NCBI RefSeq assembly: GCF_900111005.1
Contig: NZ_FOFV01000021.1
Span: 1-64,000 of the forward strand
Reading direction: 5' to 3'
Source of the DNA: Lentzea albida
GTDB lineage: Bacteria; Actinomycetota; Actinomycetes; Mycobacteriales; Pseudonocardiaceae
DNA: 64,000 nucleotides
Numbering within the stretch: the first letter of the stretch is position 1; the number at the start of each line of letters is the position of its first letter. Made by a program: the position numbers and the translations under genes. A model generated the notes under the pieces. That model worked only from the letters and a program-made list of their open reading frames with translations, was not told the origin of the DNA and ran no database searches. Below are positions 8,426 through 16,809 of this stretch, piece by piece.

Positions 8426-9472
8426 TCACTCCTCGCCGAAGGCGAAGTCGCCGCCGCCGTCGTCCTCGAAGACCTCTTCCAGGACCTCGCCGACGACCAT
8501 GCCGCCGACCACGCCCGCCGCACCCGCGGCGACCACGCCACCGATGCCGGGACCGCTGCGGTGGCCGTGGTGGCCGTGCTGGTCGTAGCCGTGGTGACCA
8601 CCGTAGCCGTGCTGCTGGTGGCCGTAGCCGGGCTGGCCGAACGCCGGGTTGTGACCGCCGAAGGCCGGGTTGTGGCCGCCGCCGAACGCCGGGTTCGCGT
8701 GGCCGCGCTGCGCGACCTGGGCGAGCCAGCCGTTGATCGCCGACGCCCAGTCGGTGCCCTGCGCCTCCTGGTGCGAGACGCGGAAGTGGCCGAACGCGTC
8801 ACCGCCCGAGGAGAACATGCCGCCGCGCTTGTCGGCCTCGAGGATCACGTACAGCTCGTGCGGGTTGGCGACGAAGGTCAGCTCGACCTGGCTCACCGAC
8901 CCGGCGAACTGCGCCGGCGGGAAGAACTCGATCTCCTGGTAGAAGCCGAGCTCCTGCGGCACGCCGTGCAGGCGGCCGGCCTCGACGTCCGCGCTGCGGA
9001 ACTGGAAGCCGAGCTGCCCGAACGCGTTCAGGACGGCGTCCTGCGACGGCAGCGGGTGGACCAGGACGGGGTCGAGGTCGCCCTTGTCCGGGGCTCCCGC
9101 GATCACGAGCTCGGTCCGCACGCCCACGGTCATGCCCGGCAGCTGGCCGCCGCCGACCGCGGTGATCGGGGTCTCCCACGGGATCGGCAGCTGGAACGGG
9201 ATCGCCTGCAGCTGACCGGCCGGCACGCGCACGCCCTGCTGCACGACCATCCGGAAGAACTCCGAGACACCGCCGTACTCGTGGTCGCCGTGCTCCACCT
9301 CGACACGTGTGACGAGCGACAGCACGACCTGGCCGATCTCAGCGTCCGCGCTGCCGCCCTGGATCCGCACCTGGCCCGTGACGAGCTGGCCGGGGGCGGC
9401 GTGCGGCGAGTCGAGCACGGTGTCGACGGACGGTCCGCCGACGCCGAACGCGCTGAGCATCCGCTTGAACAA
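8426..9472 (-). CDS. spo0M: Sporulation-control-like protein Spo0M (arrestin fold)
   Basis: 348 residues. The first two thirds match Spo0M: two beta-sandwich halves with VDTVLDSPHAAPGQLVTGQV at the start and IEFFPPAQFAGSVSQVELTFVANP further on. The tail differs: a low-complexity segment with N-P-A-F-G-G repeats and Gly/His/Tyr-rich GYGHQQHGYGG, then a short glycine-zipper hydrophobic stretch (GGVVAAGAAGVVGGMVVGEV) and an acidic end. TTG 9472 is chosen because GGAGGAGAC lies just before it and the next ATG is too far. It lies 26 bp after the CBS-protein gene on the same strand, probably one operon. The role in this organism is unknown. Confidence 0.85.
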   Translation of the reverse strand: MFKRMLSAFGVGGPSVDTVLDSPHAAPGQLVTGQVRIQGGSADAEIGQVVLSLVTRVEVEHGDHEYGGVSEFFRMVVQQGVRVPAGQLQAIPFQLPIPWETPITAVGGGQLPGMTVGVRTELVIAGAPDKGDLDPVLVHPLPSQDAVLNAFGQLGFQFRSADVEAGRLHGVPQELGFYQEIEFFPPAQFAGSVSQVELTFVANPHELYVILEADKRGGMFSSGGDAFGHFRVSHQEAQGTDWASAINGWLAQVAQRGHANPAFGGGHNPAFGGHNPAFGQPGYGHQQHGYGGHHGYDQHGHHGHRSGPGIGGVVAAGAAGVVGGMVVGEVLEEVFEDDGGGDFAFGEE

Positions 9473-9498
9473 GTCTCCTCCTGCGGGGACTGGGGTTG

Positions 9499-10548
9499 TC
9501 AGTTCCGCACCGCGGCGCGCGGTGCGTCGGTCTCGTCGTCGAAGTCGCCGATGAGCTCTTCGAGCAGGTCTTCCAGTGCCGCGATGCCGGCCACGCCGTC
9601 GTCGCCGGACACGAGCGCGAGCTGCGCCCTGTCCGCCTTCATCGCGGTGACGGCGGCGGCGACGGGCATCGAGGCGGGCAGCGTCAGCACGGGGGCCATC
9701 AGCTCCCGCGCACTCGGGTCGCCGCCCGCGGCGGTGGCGCGCATCGCCTCGCGGATGTGCACCAGGCCGACGAACCCGCCGCCCAGGTCCTTCACCGGGA
9801 AGCGCGAACGTCCACAGTGGAGGCTGTTGCGCTCGATCTCCCGCGCGGTGGTGTCCTCGGTGACCGTCGAGGTCTCCCCGATCGGCACCATCACCTCGCG
9901 CAGCGTCGTCTTCTGCACCTGGAGCATGCGGGTCAGCAGCCTCTGCTGGCCCTCGGGGATCAGGCCGTGTTCACCGGACTGGCGCACGAGCATGCGCAGG
10001 TCGTCCGGCCGGTGCGCCTGCGCCAGCTCGTCCTGCGGCTCGACCTTCATCAGGCGCAGCAGGCCGTTCGTCGTCGAGTTCAGGCCGCTGAGGATCCAGC
10101 GGACCGAGTGCGCGAACGCCCGGAACGGCAGCGCCAGCAGCAGGGCCGACTTCTCCGGGTGCGAGATCGCCCAGGACTTCGGCGCCATCTCACCGACGAC
10201 CATGTGCAGGAACACGACCAGCACCAGGCTGAGCGTGAACGCGATGCCGTACGCCACCGCGTCCGGCAGACCGGCCAGCTGCAGCAGCGGGTCGAACAGG
10301 TCCGCCACCGCCGGCTTGGCCAGCGCGCCGAGACCCAGCGTGCACAGCGTGATGCCGAGCTGCGCACCCGCGAGCATGAGCGACAGCTCGCGCACGCCCG
10401 CCACGGCGGCCCGCGCCGCGCGGGAGTGTTCCGCGTCCTGCTCCAGGCGGTGCCGCTTGGCCGCGATCAGCGCGAACTCGGCCGCGACGAAGAAGGCGTT
10501 GAGCGCCAACAGGACCAGCGAGATCCCCAGTGCCGTTCCGATGCTCAT
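9499..10548 (-). CDS. CNNM/HlyC-CorC family membrane protein with CBS domains (second of pair)
   Basis: 349 residues. A DUF21/CNNM transmembrane region (about residues 1-180, with MVVGEMAPKSWAI) is followed by a paired CBS module (TLREVMVPIGETSTV; RELMAPVLTLPASMPV). It lacks the C-terminal CorC/HlyC domain that its upstream partner retains and ends in a short acidic tail. Family members are implicated in magnesium/cobalt efflux. The ATG overlaps the upstream stop as ATGA, so translation is coupled and the pair may form a heteromer. Confidence 0.88.
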   Translation of the reverse strand: MSIGTALGISLVLLALNAFFVAAEFALIAAKRHRLEQDAEHSRAARAAVAGVRELSLMLAGAQLGITLCTLGLGALAKPAVADLFDPLLQLAGLPDAVAYGIAFTLSLVLVVFLHMVVGEMAPKSWAISHPEKSALLLALPFRAFAHSVRWILSGLNSTTNGLLRLMKVEPQDELAQAHRPDDLRMLVRQSGEHGLIPEGQQRLLTRMLQVQKTTLREVMVPIGETSTVTEDTTAREIERNSLHCGRSRFPVKDLGGGFVGLVHIREAMRATAAGGDPSARELMAPVLTLPASMPVAAAVTAMKADRAQLALVSGDDGVAGIAALEDLLEELIGDFDDETDAPRAAVRN

Positions 10549-11843
10549 CGAGCCTCCTCCCTGACCCGCACGGTCAGCACGACGGTCTCCGGGACGTTGC
10601 GCGTCACGGCACCCACGAGCAGCGTGACCCCGTCCAGCTGGATCTCGTCGCCCACCTCGGCGGTCCGGCCGAGCCGGTGCAGCACGAGGCCGGAGACGGT
10701 GTCGTACGCGTCGTCCTCGGGCAGCTCCACGCCGGTCGCGTCCTCGATCTCGTCGAGCCGCATCCGGCCGGGCACCTGCCACTTCGTGTCGTCGACGCGT
10801 TCGATCGCGTCCTCGACCAGGTCGTCCTCGTCGTGGATCTCCCCGACGAGCTCCTCCGCCAGGTCCTCCAGGGAGACGATCCCGGCGAACCCGCCGAACT
10901 CGTCGAGCACGCACGCGAGCTGGCGCCGTTCGGTGCGCAGGCGTTCCAGCACGGCGGGAAGCGGCAGCGTCGCGGGCACGACCAGCGCGGTCGAGGCGAT
11001 TTGGCCGATCGGCGTGACCGGCCGCTGCTCGGGCGTGAGCGTCAGCACCTCGGCGAGGCCCACGACACCCTGGATGTCGTCGAGGTCCTTGCCCACCACG
11101 GGGAACCGCGAGTGACCGGTGTCGAGCAGCTCGACCACGCGGGACGCGGGCTCGTCGAACCGCACCGAGTGCACGTTCACGCGCGGCGTCATGGCCTGCT
11201 CCGCCACGAGCTCGCGGAAGTCGAGACCGCGGTCGAGCAGCTGGGCCAACTCGGGGTCCAGGTGACCCTGGTCCCCCGCGTCGCCCACGATCTGCTTGAG
11301 GTCCTCCGGCGTCGCACCCTGGGGAAGCTCCTCCACGGGCTCGATGCCGATCGAGCGCAGCAGCCTGTTGGCCGCGGCGTCGAACAGCCGGATGACCGGA
11401 CCGGCGATCTTGAGGTAGACCAGCGTCGACGAGCTGAGCCACTTCGCGAGGGCCTCGGGCTTGGCGATCGCGAGGTTCTTCGGCAGCAGCTCACCGAGCA
11501 CCATCTGCACGACGGTCGCGAAGATCAGCGCGACGGCCATCGCCAGCGGCACCCCGAACGACTCGGGCAGCCCGAGCAGGTTCGCGAGGCCCGTGCCGAG
11601 CAGCGGTTCGGCCACGTACCCGACCAGCAGCGCGGTCACGGTGATGCCGAACTGGGCACCGGAGAGCATGAACGACAGCTTCTGCGTCACCCGCAGAGCG
11701 CGGTCGGCGGCCTTGTCACCCGCTTCGCTCATCTGCTGCAGCCGACCGCGGTCGACCGCCATGTACGCGAACTCCTGGGCGACGAAATAGCCGGTGGCGG
11801 CGGTGAGCGCCACGATCGCCAGCAGGCCGGAGAGGATCAACAT
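10545..11843 (-). CDS. CNNM/HlyC-CorC family membrane protein with CBS domains (first of pair)
   Basis: 432 residues: CNNM membrane domain (to about residue 190, with VLGELLPKNLAIAKPE), CBS pair (ELVAEQAMTPRVNVHSV through LACVLDEFGGFAGIVSLEDL) and a full C-terminal CorC_HlyC domain (WQVPGRMRLDEIEDATGVELPE). Likely a divalent cation exporter or its regulator. First gene of a minus-strand run with its paralogue and spo0M; the divergent MerR gene lies about 130 bp away. The ribosome site before ATG 11843 is weak. Confidence 0.9.
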   Translation of the reverse strand: MLILSGLLAIVALTAATGYFVAQEFAYMAVDRGRLQQMSEAGDKAADRALRVTQKLSFMLSGAQFGITVTALLVGYVAEPLLGTGLANLLGLPESFGVPLAMAVALIFATVVQMVLGELLPKNLAIAKPEALAKWLSSSTLVYLKIAGPVIRLFDAAANRLLRSIGIEPVEELPQGATPEDLKQIVGDAGDQGHLDPELAQLLDRGLDFRELVAEQAMTPRVNVHSVRFDEPASRVVELLDTGHSRFPVVGKDLDDIQGVVGLAEVLTLTPEQRPVTPIGQIASTALVVPATLPLPAVLERLRTERRQLACVLDEFGGFAGIVSLEDLAEELVGEIHDEDDLVEDAIERVDDTKWQVPGRMRLDEIEDATGVELPEDDAYDTVSGLVLHRLGRTAEVGDEIQLDGVTLLVGAVTRNVPETVVLTVRVREEAR

Positions 11844-11933
11844 GCCGCACCCGCGGCACTCGAGACGGTTCGCCGGGCTCGCCCCGGCGTACTACTGCAG
11901 CCGTCAACGTCGGCTTCATCAGGCATGTTTCCA

Positions 11934-11953
11934 ACAGTAGCACGTGGCACTGT
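11934..11953. promoter_or_regulatory. Candidate MerR operator
   Basis: An imperfect 20-bp palindrome with outer arms ACAGT (11934-11938) and ACTGT (11949-11953) around a central CACGTG (11941-11946). The two 10-bp arms match at 8 positions. It lies just upstream of the MerR gene, where such regulators bind within the promoter spacer, and it also faces the CBS operon. Confidence 0.55.
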
Positions 11954-11977
11954 ATGGTTGCCGAAGAGGAGGTGCAC

Positions 11978-12376
11978 GTGAGCGAAGCGTTGCTCAAGAT
12001 CGGTGAACTCGCCGCACGAGCCGGCGTCAGCATCCGCACCGTCGACTACTACACGACGTTGGGCCTGATCAGCCCCGCCCAGCGCACCGCGTCCAACTAC
12101 CGCCTCTACTCCCCCGCCGACATCGACAGGATCCACCTGGTTCAACGTCTGGAGGTCCACGGTGTTCCCCTGGACGAGATCTCCACGGCGCTGACGGCCC
12201 GCCAGGCCGACGTCGCGGCCATCCTGGACCGCATCGACGTCGACCTGCAGACCCTCCAGACGGCGGCGGACGGCGCGGCCCCCGAGATGCAGGGCCTGCT
12301 CGCGGTCATCGCGACGCGCGTGCACTCGTTGATCACGATCGCCCTGCAGATCCCGCCGGACACGTTGCTGCCGTAG
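11978..12376 (+). CDS. MerR family transcriptional regulator
   Basis: 132 residues. N-terminal HTH: KIGELAARAGVSIRTVDYYTTLGLISPAQRTASNYRLYSPADIDRI contains the usual V-S-x-R-T-V-x-Y-Y and N-Y-R-L-Y elements. A dimerisation coiled coil follows, with a short C-terminal segment lacking the Cys/His cluster of metal sensors, so the ligand is unclear. GTG 11978 is preceded by GAGGAGG six bases away, better than the upstream ATG of the same frame. Probably autoregulated through the palindrome at 11934-11953. Confidence 0.88.
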   Translation: MSEALLKIGELAARAGVSIRTVDYYTTLGLISPAQRTASNYRLYSPADIDRIHLVQRLEVHGVPLDEISTALTARQADVAAILDRIDVDLQTLQTAADGAAPEMQGLLAVIATRVHSLITIALQIPPDTLLP

Positions 12377-12603
12377 CCGGGCGCCGGCGGGGACGCCGGG
12401 ACGGCGCTGATCCGGGCCGGCCCGGATCTCGCCTTCCCACCCGACACCTCCGGTTCACCCTTCCGCGGCCCTCGCCCCGACTCCCCACCACCCGCGGCCC
12501 GCCACCCGGAGCCGACCCGGCCGTCCACCAGCAGCGGCCTGCCGCCGGCCGCGACGAACCAAGCGCCCGAGCGCAACCTTCCGCGACCCTGGAACACCCC
12601 CCG

Positions 12604-12631
12604 AACGCCCGGCACCCCCGCCGGGCGTTTT
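12604..12631. terminator. Rho-independent terminator, probably bidirectional
   Basis: Perfect 10-bp stem AACGCCCGGC / GCCGGGCGTT with a 6-nt loop, followed by TTTT when the shared T's are counted. It lies in the 371-bp gap between the MerR gene and the IclR-regulated operon. Apart from this hairpin and the promoter region, I see no coding signal in 12377-12747. Confidence 0.65.
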
Positions 12632-12666
12632 CGCATGCCCGAAATGACCCCACCGCACACAGAGGG

Positions 12667-12731
12667 TTGACGAACTTCTCATCTCACGGCAATAGTATCC
12701 GTCTAGCGAGAGCCATTACCACTGTATGAAA
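12667..12731 (+). promoter_or_regulatory. Operon promoter region with IclR-type operator
   Basis: A TTGACG hexamer (12667-12672) is a plausible -35; the -10 is weak (TAGTAT at 12693). Downstream at 12716-12731 lies TTACCACTGTATGAAA, matching 14 of 16 bases of the sequence immediately upstream of the IclR gene (16757-16772). This duplication is the basis for calling it the operator of that regulator. Confidence 0.6.
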
Positions 12732-12747
12732 ATCCTCGGGAGACGGC

Positions 12748-14094
12748 ATGCGGGCGTCCGTACTGGGTTTGGGTGAGGCCGGAGCGCTGTACGCGGCCGG
12801 TCTGGTGGAGCAGGGGTGGACGGTCACGGGCTACGACCCGGTGGCCGGCACCACGCCGCCGGGGGTCGTGCGGGCGACGACCCCGCAGGCGGCGGTGCAG
12901 GGCGCGGGCCTCGTGGTGAGCCTGGTCGGCGGCAAGGCCGCCGAGGACGCCGCCGCGTCGGTGGCGCCGCACCTGGCCGCCGACGCGGTGTACGCGGACC
13001 TCAACACGGCGGCGCGCGAGGTCAAGCGCAGGATCGCGGACGTGGTCGGTGACACGAGGTTCGCCGACGTCGCGGTGGTCGGGTCGGTGCCCGCGCGCGG
13101 TGCCGCGACCTCGGTGGTCGTGAGCGGTGCGGCGTCGGCGCGGGCGGCGGAGGTGTTCGCGGCGCTCGGCGCGGAGGCGGAGGACATCGGCGGGGCCGCG
13201 GGGGACGCCTCGGCGCGGAAGTTGCTGCGCAGCACGTTCATGAAGGGGCTCGGCGCGTTGATCGTCGAGTCGGTCGCGGCGGGACGGGCGGCCGGCGAGG
13301 AGCGGTGGGTGCGCGAGCAGGTCGCCCGCGAACTGTCCGGCGGTGACACCGCGCTGGACCGGCTGCACGAGGGCACGGTCAAGCACGCGGCACGGCGCGC
13401 CGGCGAGTCGGCGGCCGCGGCCGAGTTGCTCGACACTCTGGGGGTGAGGCCCGTGATGACGCGAGCGGCCGCCGAGGTGCACCGGAGCGCCGCCGATGCC
13501 GCGCTCCGGCCCTCCGGCGACCTGCTGTCGGCGTTCGACGGACTCGCGGTGGCCAACATCGGCGACGCGCGGGACCGGATGGGCATGCTCGACGGCGCGG
13601 TGCGGGCGCTCTGGCGCGGCGCGCGGGTGGTCGGGCGGGCTCGCACGGTCTGGGTGCGCAACGGTGACAACCTGGCTCTGCACCGGGCGATCGCGGGTTC
13701 TCAGCCGGGCGACGTGCTCGTGGTCAACGGTGGTGGTGACGTGAGCCGCGCCCTGCTCGGCGAGTTGATGGCGGAGCGGGCCAAGCGGCGGGGCGTGCGC
13801 GGGATCGTGGTCGACGGCGCGGTCCGCGACGTGGTCGAACTGGAGAAGATCGGGTTCCCGGTCTGGGCGCGCGGCGTCTGCGCGGCGGGCCCGTACAAGC
13901 ACGGTCCGGGGCAGGTGGACGTGCCCGTGGCCGTCGGCGGGGTGGTCGTGCACCCCGGTGACCTGGTCGTGGGCGACGACGACGGCGTGGTCGTCGTGCC
14001 CGCCGCTGAGGCCGCCGCGAGCCTGCTCGCCGGGCGCGCCGTCGAGGCCGACGAGGCCCGCCGCCGCACCGCGATCCTCGCCGGGACAGCCTGA
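12748..14094 (+). CDS. Fusion of NAD-binding beta-hydroxyacid dehydrogenase and RraA-type aldolase
   Basis: 448 residues in two modules. Residues 1 to about 240 form a Rossmann dehydrogenase of the 3-hydroxyisobutyrate-dehydrogenase type (start MRASVLGLGEAGALYAAGL; KLLRSTFMKGLGALIVES with the candidate catalytic lysine; then a DUF1932-like helical domain). Residues about 255-448 are an RraA/4-hydroxy-4-methyl-2-oxoglutarate aldolase fold with GVRGIVVDGAVRD, the conserved Arg-Asp of class II pyruvate aldolases, and GQVDVPVAVGGVVVHPGDL. These are usually separate proteins. The product may oxidise a hydroxy acid and cleave a pyruvate-releasing intermediate. First gene of the operon; 1-nt overlap with the permease gene. 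Confidence 0.85.
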   Translation: MRASVLGLGEAGALYAAGLVEQGWTVTGYDPVAGTTPPGVVRATTPQAAVQGAGLVVSLVGGKAAEDAAASVAPHLAADAVYADLNTAAREVKRRIADVVGDTRFADVAVVGSVPARGAATSVVVSGAASARAAEVFAALGAEAEDIGGAAGDASARKLLRSTFMKGLGALIVESVAAGRAAGEERWVREQVARELSGGDTALDRLHEGTVKHAARRAGESAAAAELLDTLGVRPVMTRAAAEVHRSAADAALRPSGDLLSAFDGLAVANIGDARDRMGMLDGAVRALWRGARVVGRARTVWVRNGDNLALHRAIAGSQPGDVLVVNGGGDVSRALLGELMAERAKRRGVRGIVVDGAVRDVVELEKIGFPVWARGVCAAGPYKHGPGQVDVPVAVGGVVVHPGDLVVGDDDGVVVVPAAEAAASLLAGRAVEADEARRRTAILAGTA

Positions 14095-15512
14095 TGACGG
14101 GCGTGTGGGCGCTGCTGACGTTCGTCGGCGTGATCATCTTCTGGAACGCGGTGGTCAAGCGCAACATCGGTGAGGCGATGATCCTCGGGTTCGCCGCGGT
14201 GTGCGGCTTCGCGCTCGCAGGCGGGGTCGAGGGCGGTTCGGCGTGGCACTCGATCAGCGAGGCCGTGCTCGACGCGATGCAGGAGGAGGTCACGTTCGCG
14301 GGGCTCGCGTTCGTGTTCATGTCCTACCTGCTCGCGCGGACGCCCGTGCTCGACCGGCTGATCGACCTGCTGAACTCGGTGCTGGGACGGCTGCGCGGCG
14401 GTTCCGTCTACACCGCCACCGTCGCGGGCGGCGTGTTCGGCGCGATCGCCCACGTCGGCGCCGCCGTGACGGCCGCCGTCGGGTCGGTGACGGTGCCGTG
14501 GATGAAGAGGTCCGGGGTGAAGCCGGAGCTCGCCGCCACCGTCGTCGCCGGTGGTGCCGGCATGGGGGTGAGCTTCCCCTTCTCCGCCACCATGTTCATC
14601 CTCGTCGGCGGGCTCGCCGCGCAGGGGGTCATGCAACCTGACGAGATCGTGGCGCCGCTCGCGTTCGCCGGTCTGTGGTGCCTCGGCTACCGGATCGTGC
14701 TGGCGTGGTTCCTGGTGCGGCGCAACGGCATCGAGCCCATGTCGCCGTCGGACCTGTTGCCGTTGCGGCAGAGCCTGCGCACCGGGTGGACGTCGTTGTT
14801 GCTGTTCCTGCCGATCCTGGTGCCGCTGCTGCTCACGCGCGGTCCGCTCGCCGAGGCGCTCGGCACGTACTCCGGTGTCGGTGACCAGGTGAAGAAGCCC
14901 GTCCAGCTCGCCGACGGCACCAGCCTCGCCGCCCAGCCGTACGGGATGCCGGACGTGATCAGCCTGGTCACCTGGATCCCGGTGCTGATGATCGCGCTCG
15001 TCCTCGTGCTGGGTCGCCGGCACCTGCCCCGCACGGCGTCGGCCTGGCGCACGACGATCTCGGGCGCCGCACCGTCGTTCGGTGTCATCGGCGTGACGAT
15101 CGTGGCCGCGTTCGCCGCGTCGAACGTGCTGGCAGACCTCGGTCTGGCCGGACAGCTCGAGTCGGTGCTGACCGGGCTCGACGCCCCGGCGTGGCTGATG
15201 GCCGTCGCGATCGGCGTGATCGTCGTGGCGACCGCCGTGCCGCTCACCGCCAGCGCCACCATGGCCGCCATCGGCCCGGTCGCCGTCGTCGCGCTCGCCG
15301 GGGTGGGCATCCCGGCTCCCGTCGCGGCCGCCGCTGTGCTGATCTTCGCCTCCACCGAGGGCGCGTCTCCCCCGTCCGGCGCGCCGATCTACGTGGCCGC
15401 CGGCATCGCACGGGTCGACCCCGTGAAGACCTTCCTGCCGCTGCTCAAGTACTACTGCCTGCCGATCCTCGGCCTCGGCGTGCTGATCGCCGTCGGCGCT
15501 CTCCCCGTCTGA
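14094..15512 (+). CDS. TRAP-type large permease (DctM-like) transporter
   Basis: 472 residues, about twelve hydrophobic segments. The segment GGSVYTATVAGGVFGAIAHVGAAVTAAVGSVTVPWMKRSG followed by AATVVAGGAGMGVSFPFSA resembles the two re-entrant signature regions of DctM, and the second half repeats the pattern (TASATMAAIGPVAVVALAG; STEGASPPSGAPIYVAAG). It should carry a carboxylate, probably the operon's substrate. No DctP binding protein or four-helix DctQ is encoded nearby; the next 80-aa protein is the only candidate accessory subunit. The start overlaps the previous stop (TGATG). Confidence 0.8.
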   Translation: MTGVWALLTFVGVIIFWNAVVKRNIGEAMILGFAAVCGFALAGGVEGGSAWHSISEAVLDAMQEEVTFAGLAFVFMSYLLARTPVLDRLIDLLNSVLGRLRGGSVYTATVAGGVFGAIAHVGAAVTAAVGSVTVPWMKRSGVKPELAATVVAGGAGMGVSFPFSATMFILVGGLAAQGVMQPDEIVAPLAFAGLWCLGYRIVLAWFLVRRNGIEPMSPSDLLPLRQSLRTGWTSLLLFLPILVPLLLTRGPLAEALGTYSGVGDQVKKPVQLADGTSLAAQPYGMPDVISLVTWIPVLMIALVLVLGRRHLPRTASAWRTTISGAAPSFGVIGVTIVAAFAASNVLADLGLAGQLESVLTGLDAPAWLMAVAIGVIVVATAVPLTASATMAAIGPVAVVALAGVGIPAPVAAAAVLIFASTEGASPPSGAPIYVAAGIARVDPVKTFLPLLKYYCLPILGLGVLIAVGALPV

Positions 15513-15536
15513 CCCGCTCACCGACAAGGAGAAACG

Positions 15537-15779
15537 ATGGAAACCGCCTCCACCACCAAGAGCAGCGCCGTCACCATCCTCTTCGGAGTGTCCGTGGTGT
15601 TCTTCCTCCTGGCCGGACTGGCGATCGTGCTCGGGCAGGCCGCGACGCTGGTGGCGGGGGACGCCACCGCCGCGCGGCACTGGGCGACCGCGCTCGCCCC
15701 GTTCGCGTTCGGCGGCGCCTCCGTGGCGGGCCTGCTGTCGTTCGCCCTGTCCTACGGGGAGAACCACAAAAGTGAGTGA
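15537..15779 (+). CDS. Small two-helix membrane protein
   Basis: 80 residues with two predicted membrane helices (VTILFGVSVVFFLLAGLAIVLG; LAPFAFGGASVAGLLSFALSYG) joined by a short polar loop. AAGGAG precedes the ATG. It lies between the DctM-like permease and the cyclase gene, overlapping the latter by 8 bp, so it is probably an accessory subunit of the transporter. It is much shorter than a normal DctQ and shows no family motif. Confidence 0.75.
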   Translation: METASTTKSSAVTILFGVSVVFFLLAGLAIVLGQAATLVAGDATAARHWATALAPFAFGGASVAGLLSFALSYGENHKSE

Positions 15780-16740
15780 CGACCACCCGACCTACGCGGA
15801 ACTGCTCCACCGCGACCCTCCCGGCGCGAGCTGGGGGGTCTTCGCCCGCGACCCGGAACGCGGCACGGCGAACTTCGCGGGCCCGTCCGAGGTCGCCGGG
15901 GCGGCCGCGACCGTCACGCGGGGCGCGGTGTTCAGCCTCGACCACGCGCTCGACGCGTTCGACCCGCCGATGGCACGGGCCAGGTCCGCTCCCAGGCACG
16001 AGATCCTGTCCGCGCACGAGAACTCGCGCGACGACGTCCTGCGCGAGTTCTACCTCCAGGCCACCTCGCAGCTCGACGGCCTGCGCCACCGCCGCGCCAC
16101 CGGGCACGGCTTCTACAACGGCGTGCCGGACGACCACGTACGGGCCGGACACCCCGCGCTCGGCGTGCAGCGGTGGGCGGAGAAGCCGATCGCGGGCCGC
16201 GCGGTGGTCGTGGACGTGGAGGGCCTGCTCGCGGCCGAGGGCACCCCGCTCGACCACCGCGCCGGCCCCGCGCTGGACGTCGACGTGCTGGACCGCGCCC
16301 TGCGCGCGCAGGGCGAGGAGGTCCGTCCCGGTGACCTGGTGCTCGTGCACACCGGGTGGGCGCGGTGGTTCCTCGACGCGGACCCGTCCGTGCGCGCCGA
16401 GGTCCGCGACGCCCGCCGCGCCACCGGTTTCCGCCAGACCCGCGACCTGCCGACCTGGTTGTGGGACCACCGGGTCGCGGTCTTCGCCACCGACACCTTC
16501 GCGGTCGAGGTGCTGCCGGTGGCCACGGACGTGTTCCTCGCGGACGCGCCAGACGACGCCGGAATGATGCACCAGGAGCTGATCGCCAAGCTCGGCGTTC
16601 CCCTGGGCGAGCTCTGGAACCTGACCGAGCTGGTGGCGGACAGCCGTCAGCACGGCCGCTGGGACGCGTTCGTCGTCGTCAAGCCGTTGCACCTCGTGGG
16701 TGGTGTCGGCTCGCCGCCCAATGCGACCGCGCTGCGCTAA
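15772..16740 (+). CDS. Cyclase family protein (kynurenine-formamidase-like hydrolase)
   Basis: 322 residues, PF04199-type metal hydrolase. The segment SQLDGLRHRRATGHGFYNG occupies the position of the family's metal-binding histidine motif, and GDLVLVHTGWARWFLD and ATDTFAVEVLP are conserved downstream. Relatives hydrolyse N-formylkynurenine or lactone/cyclic amide bonds; the substrate is not identifiable. GTG 15772 lies inside the previous gene, with GGGGAG just upstream. Last gene of the operon; the IclR gene follows after its own operator. Confidence 0.85.
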   Translation: MSDDHPTYAELLHRDPPGASWGVFARDPERGTANFAGPSEVAGAAATVTRGAVFSLDHALDAFDPPMARARSAPRHEILSAHENSRDDVLREFYLQATSQLDGLRHRRATGHGFYNGVPDDHVRAGHPALGVQRWAEKPIAGRAVVVDVEGLLAAEGTPLDHRAGPALDVDVLDRALRAQGEEVRPGDLVLVHTGWARWFLDADPSVRAEVRDARRATGFRQTRDLPTWLWDHRVAVFATDTFAVEVLPVATDVFLADAPDDAGMMHQELIAKLGVPLGELWNLTELVADSRQHGRWDAFVVVKPLHLVGGVGSPPNATALR

Positions 16741-16756
16741 CCGTTCCTGGAAGCTC

Positions 16757-16772
16757 TTACCACTGTGTGGAA
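16757..16772 (+). promoter_or_regulatory. IclR-type operator before the regulator gene
   Basis: TTACCACTGTGTGGAA, with an inner CCAC-TGT-GTGG palindrome, 38 bp before the IclR start. It matches the element in front of the dehydrogenase-aldolase operon at 14 of 16 positions, suggesting autoregulation and control of the operon by one protein. Confidence 0.6.
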
Positions 16773-16809
16773 GGATGTGGCCGACAACGATCTTCTCGCA
16801 GGAGGCGTG

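Noticed and set aside
12377..12660. Minus-strand frames in the gap after the MerR gene
   Set aside because: Codon composition and lack of a ribosome site or family pattern; the gap also holds a terminator.
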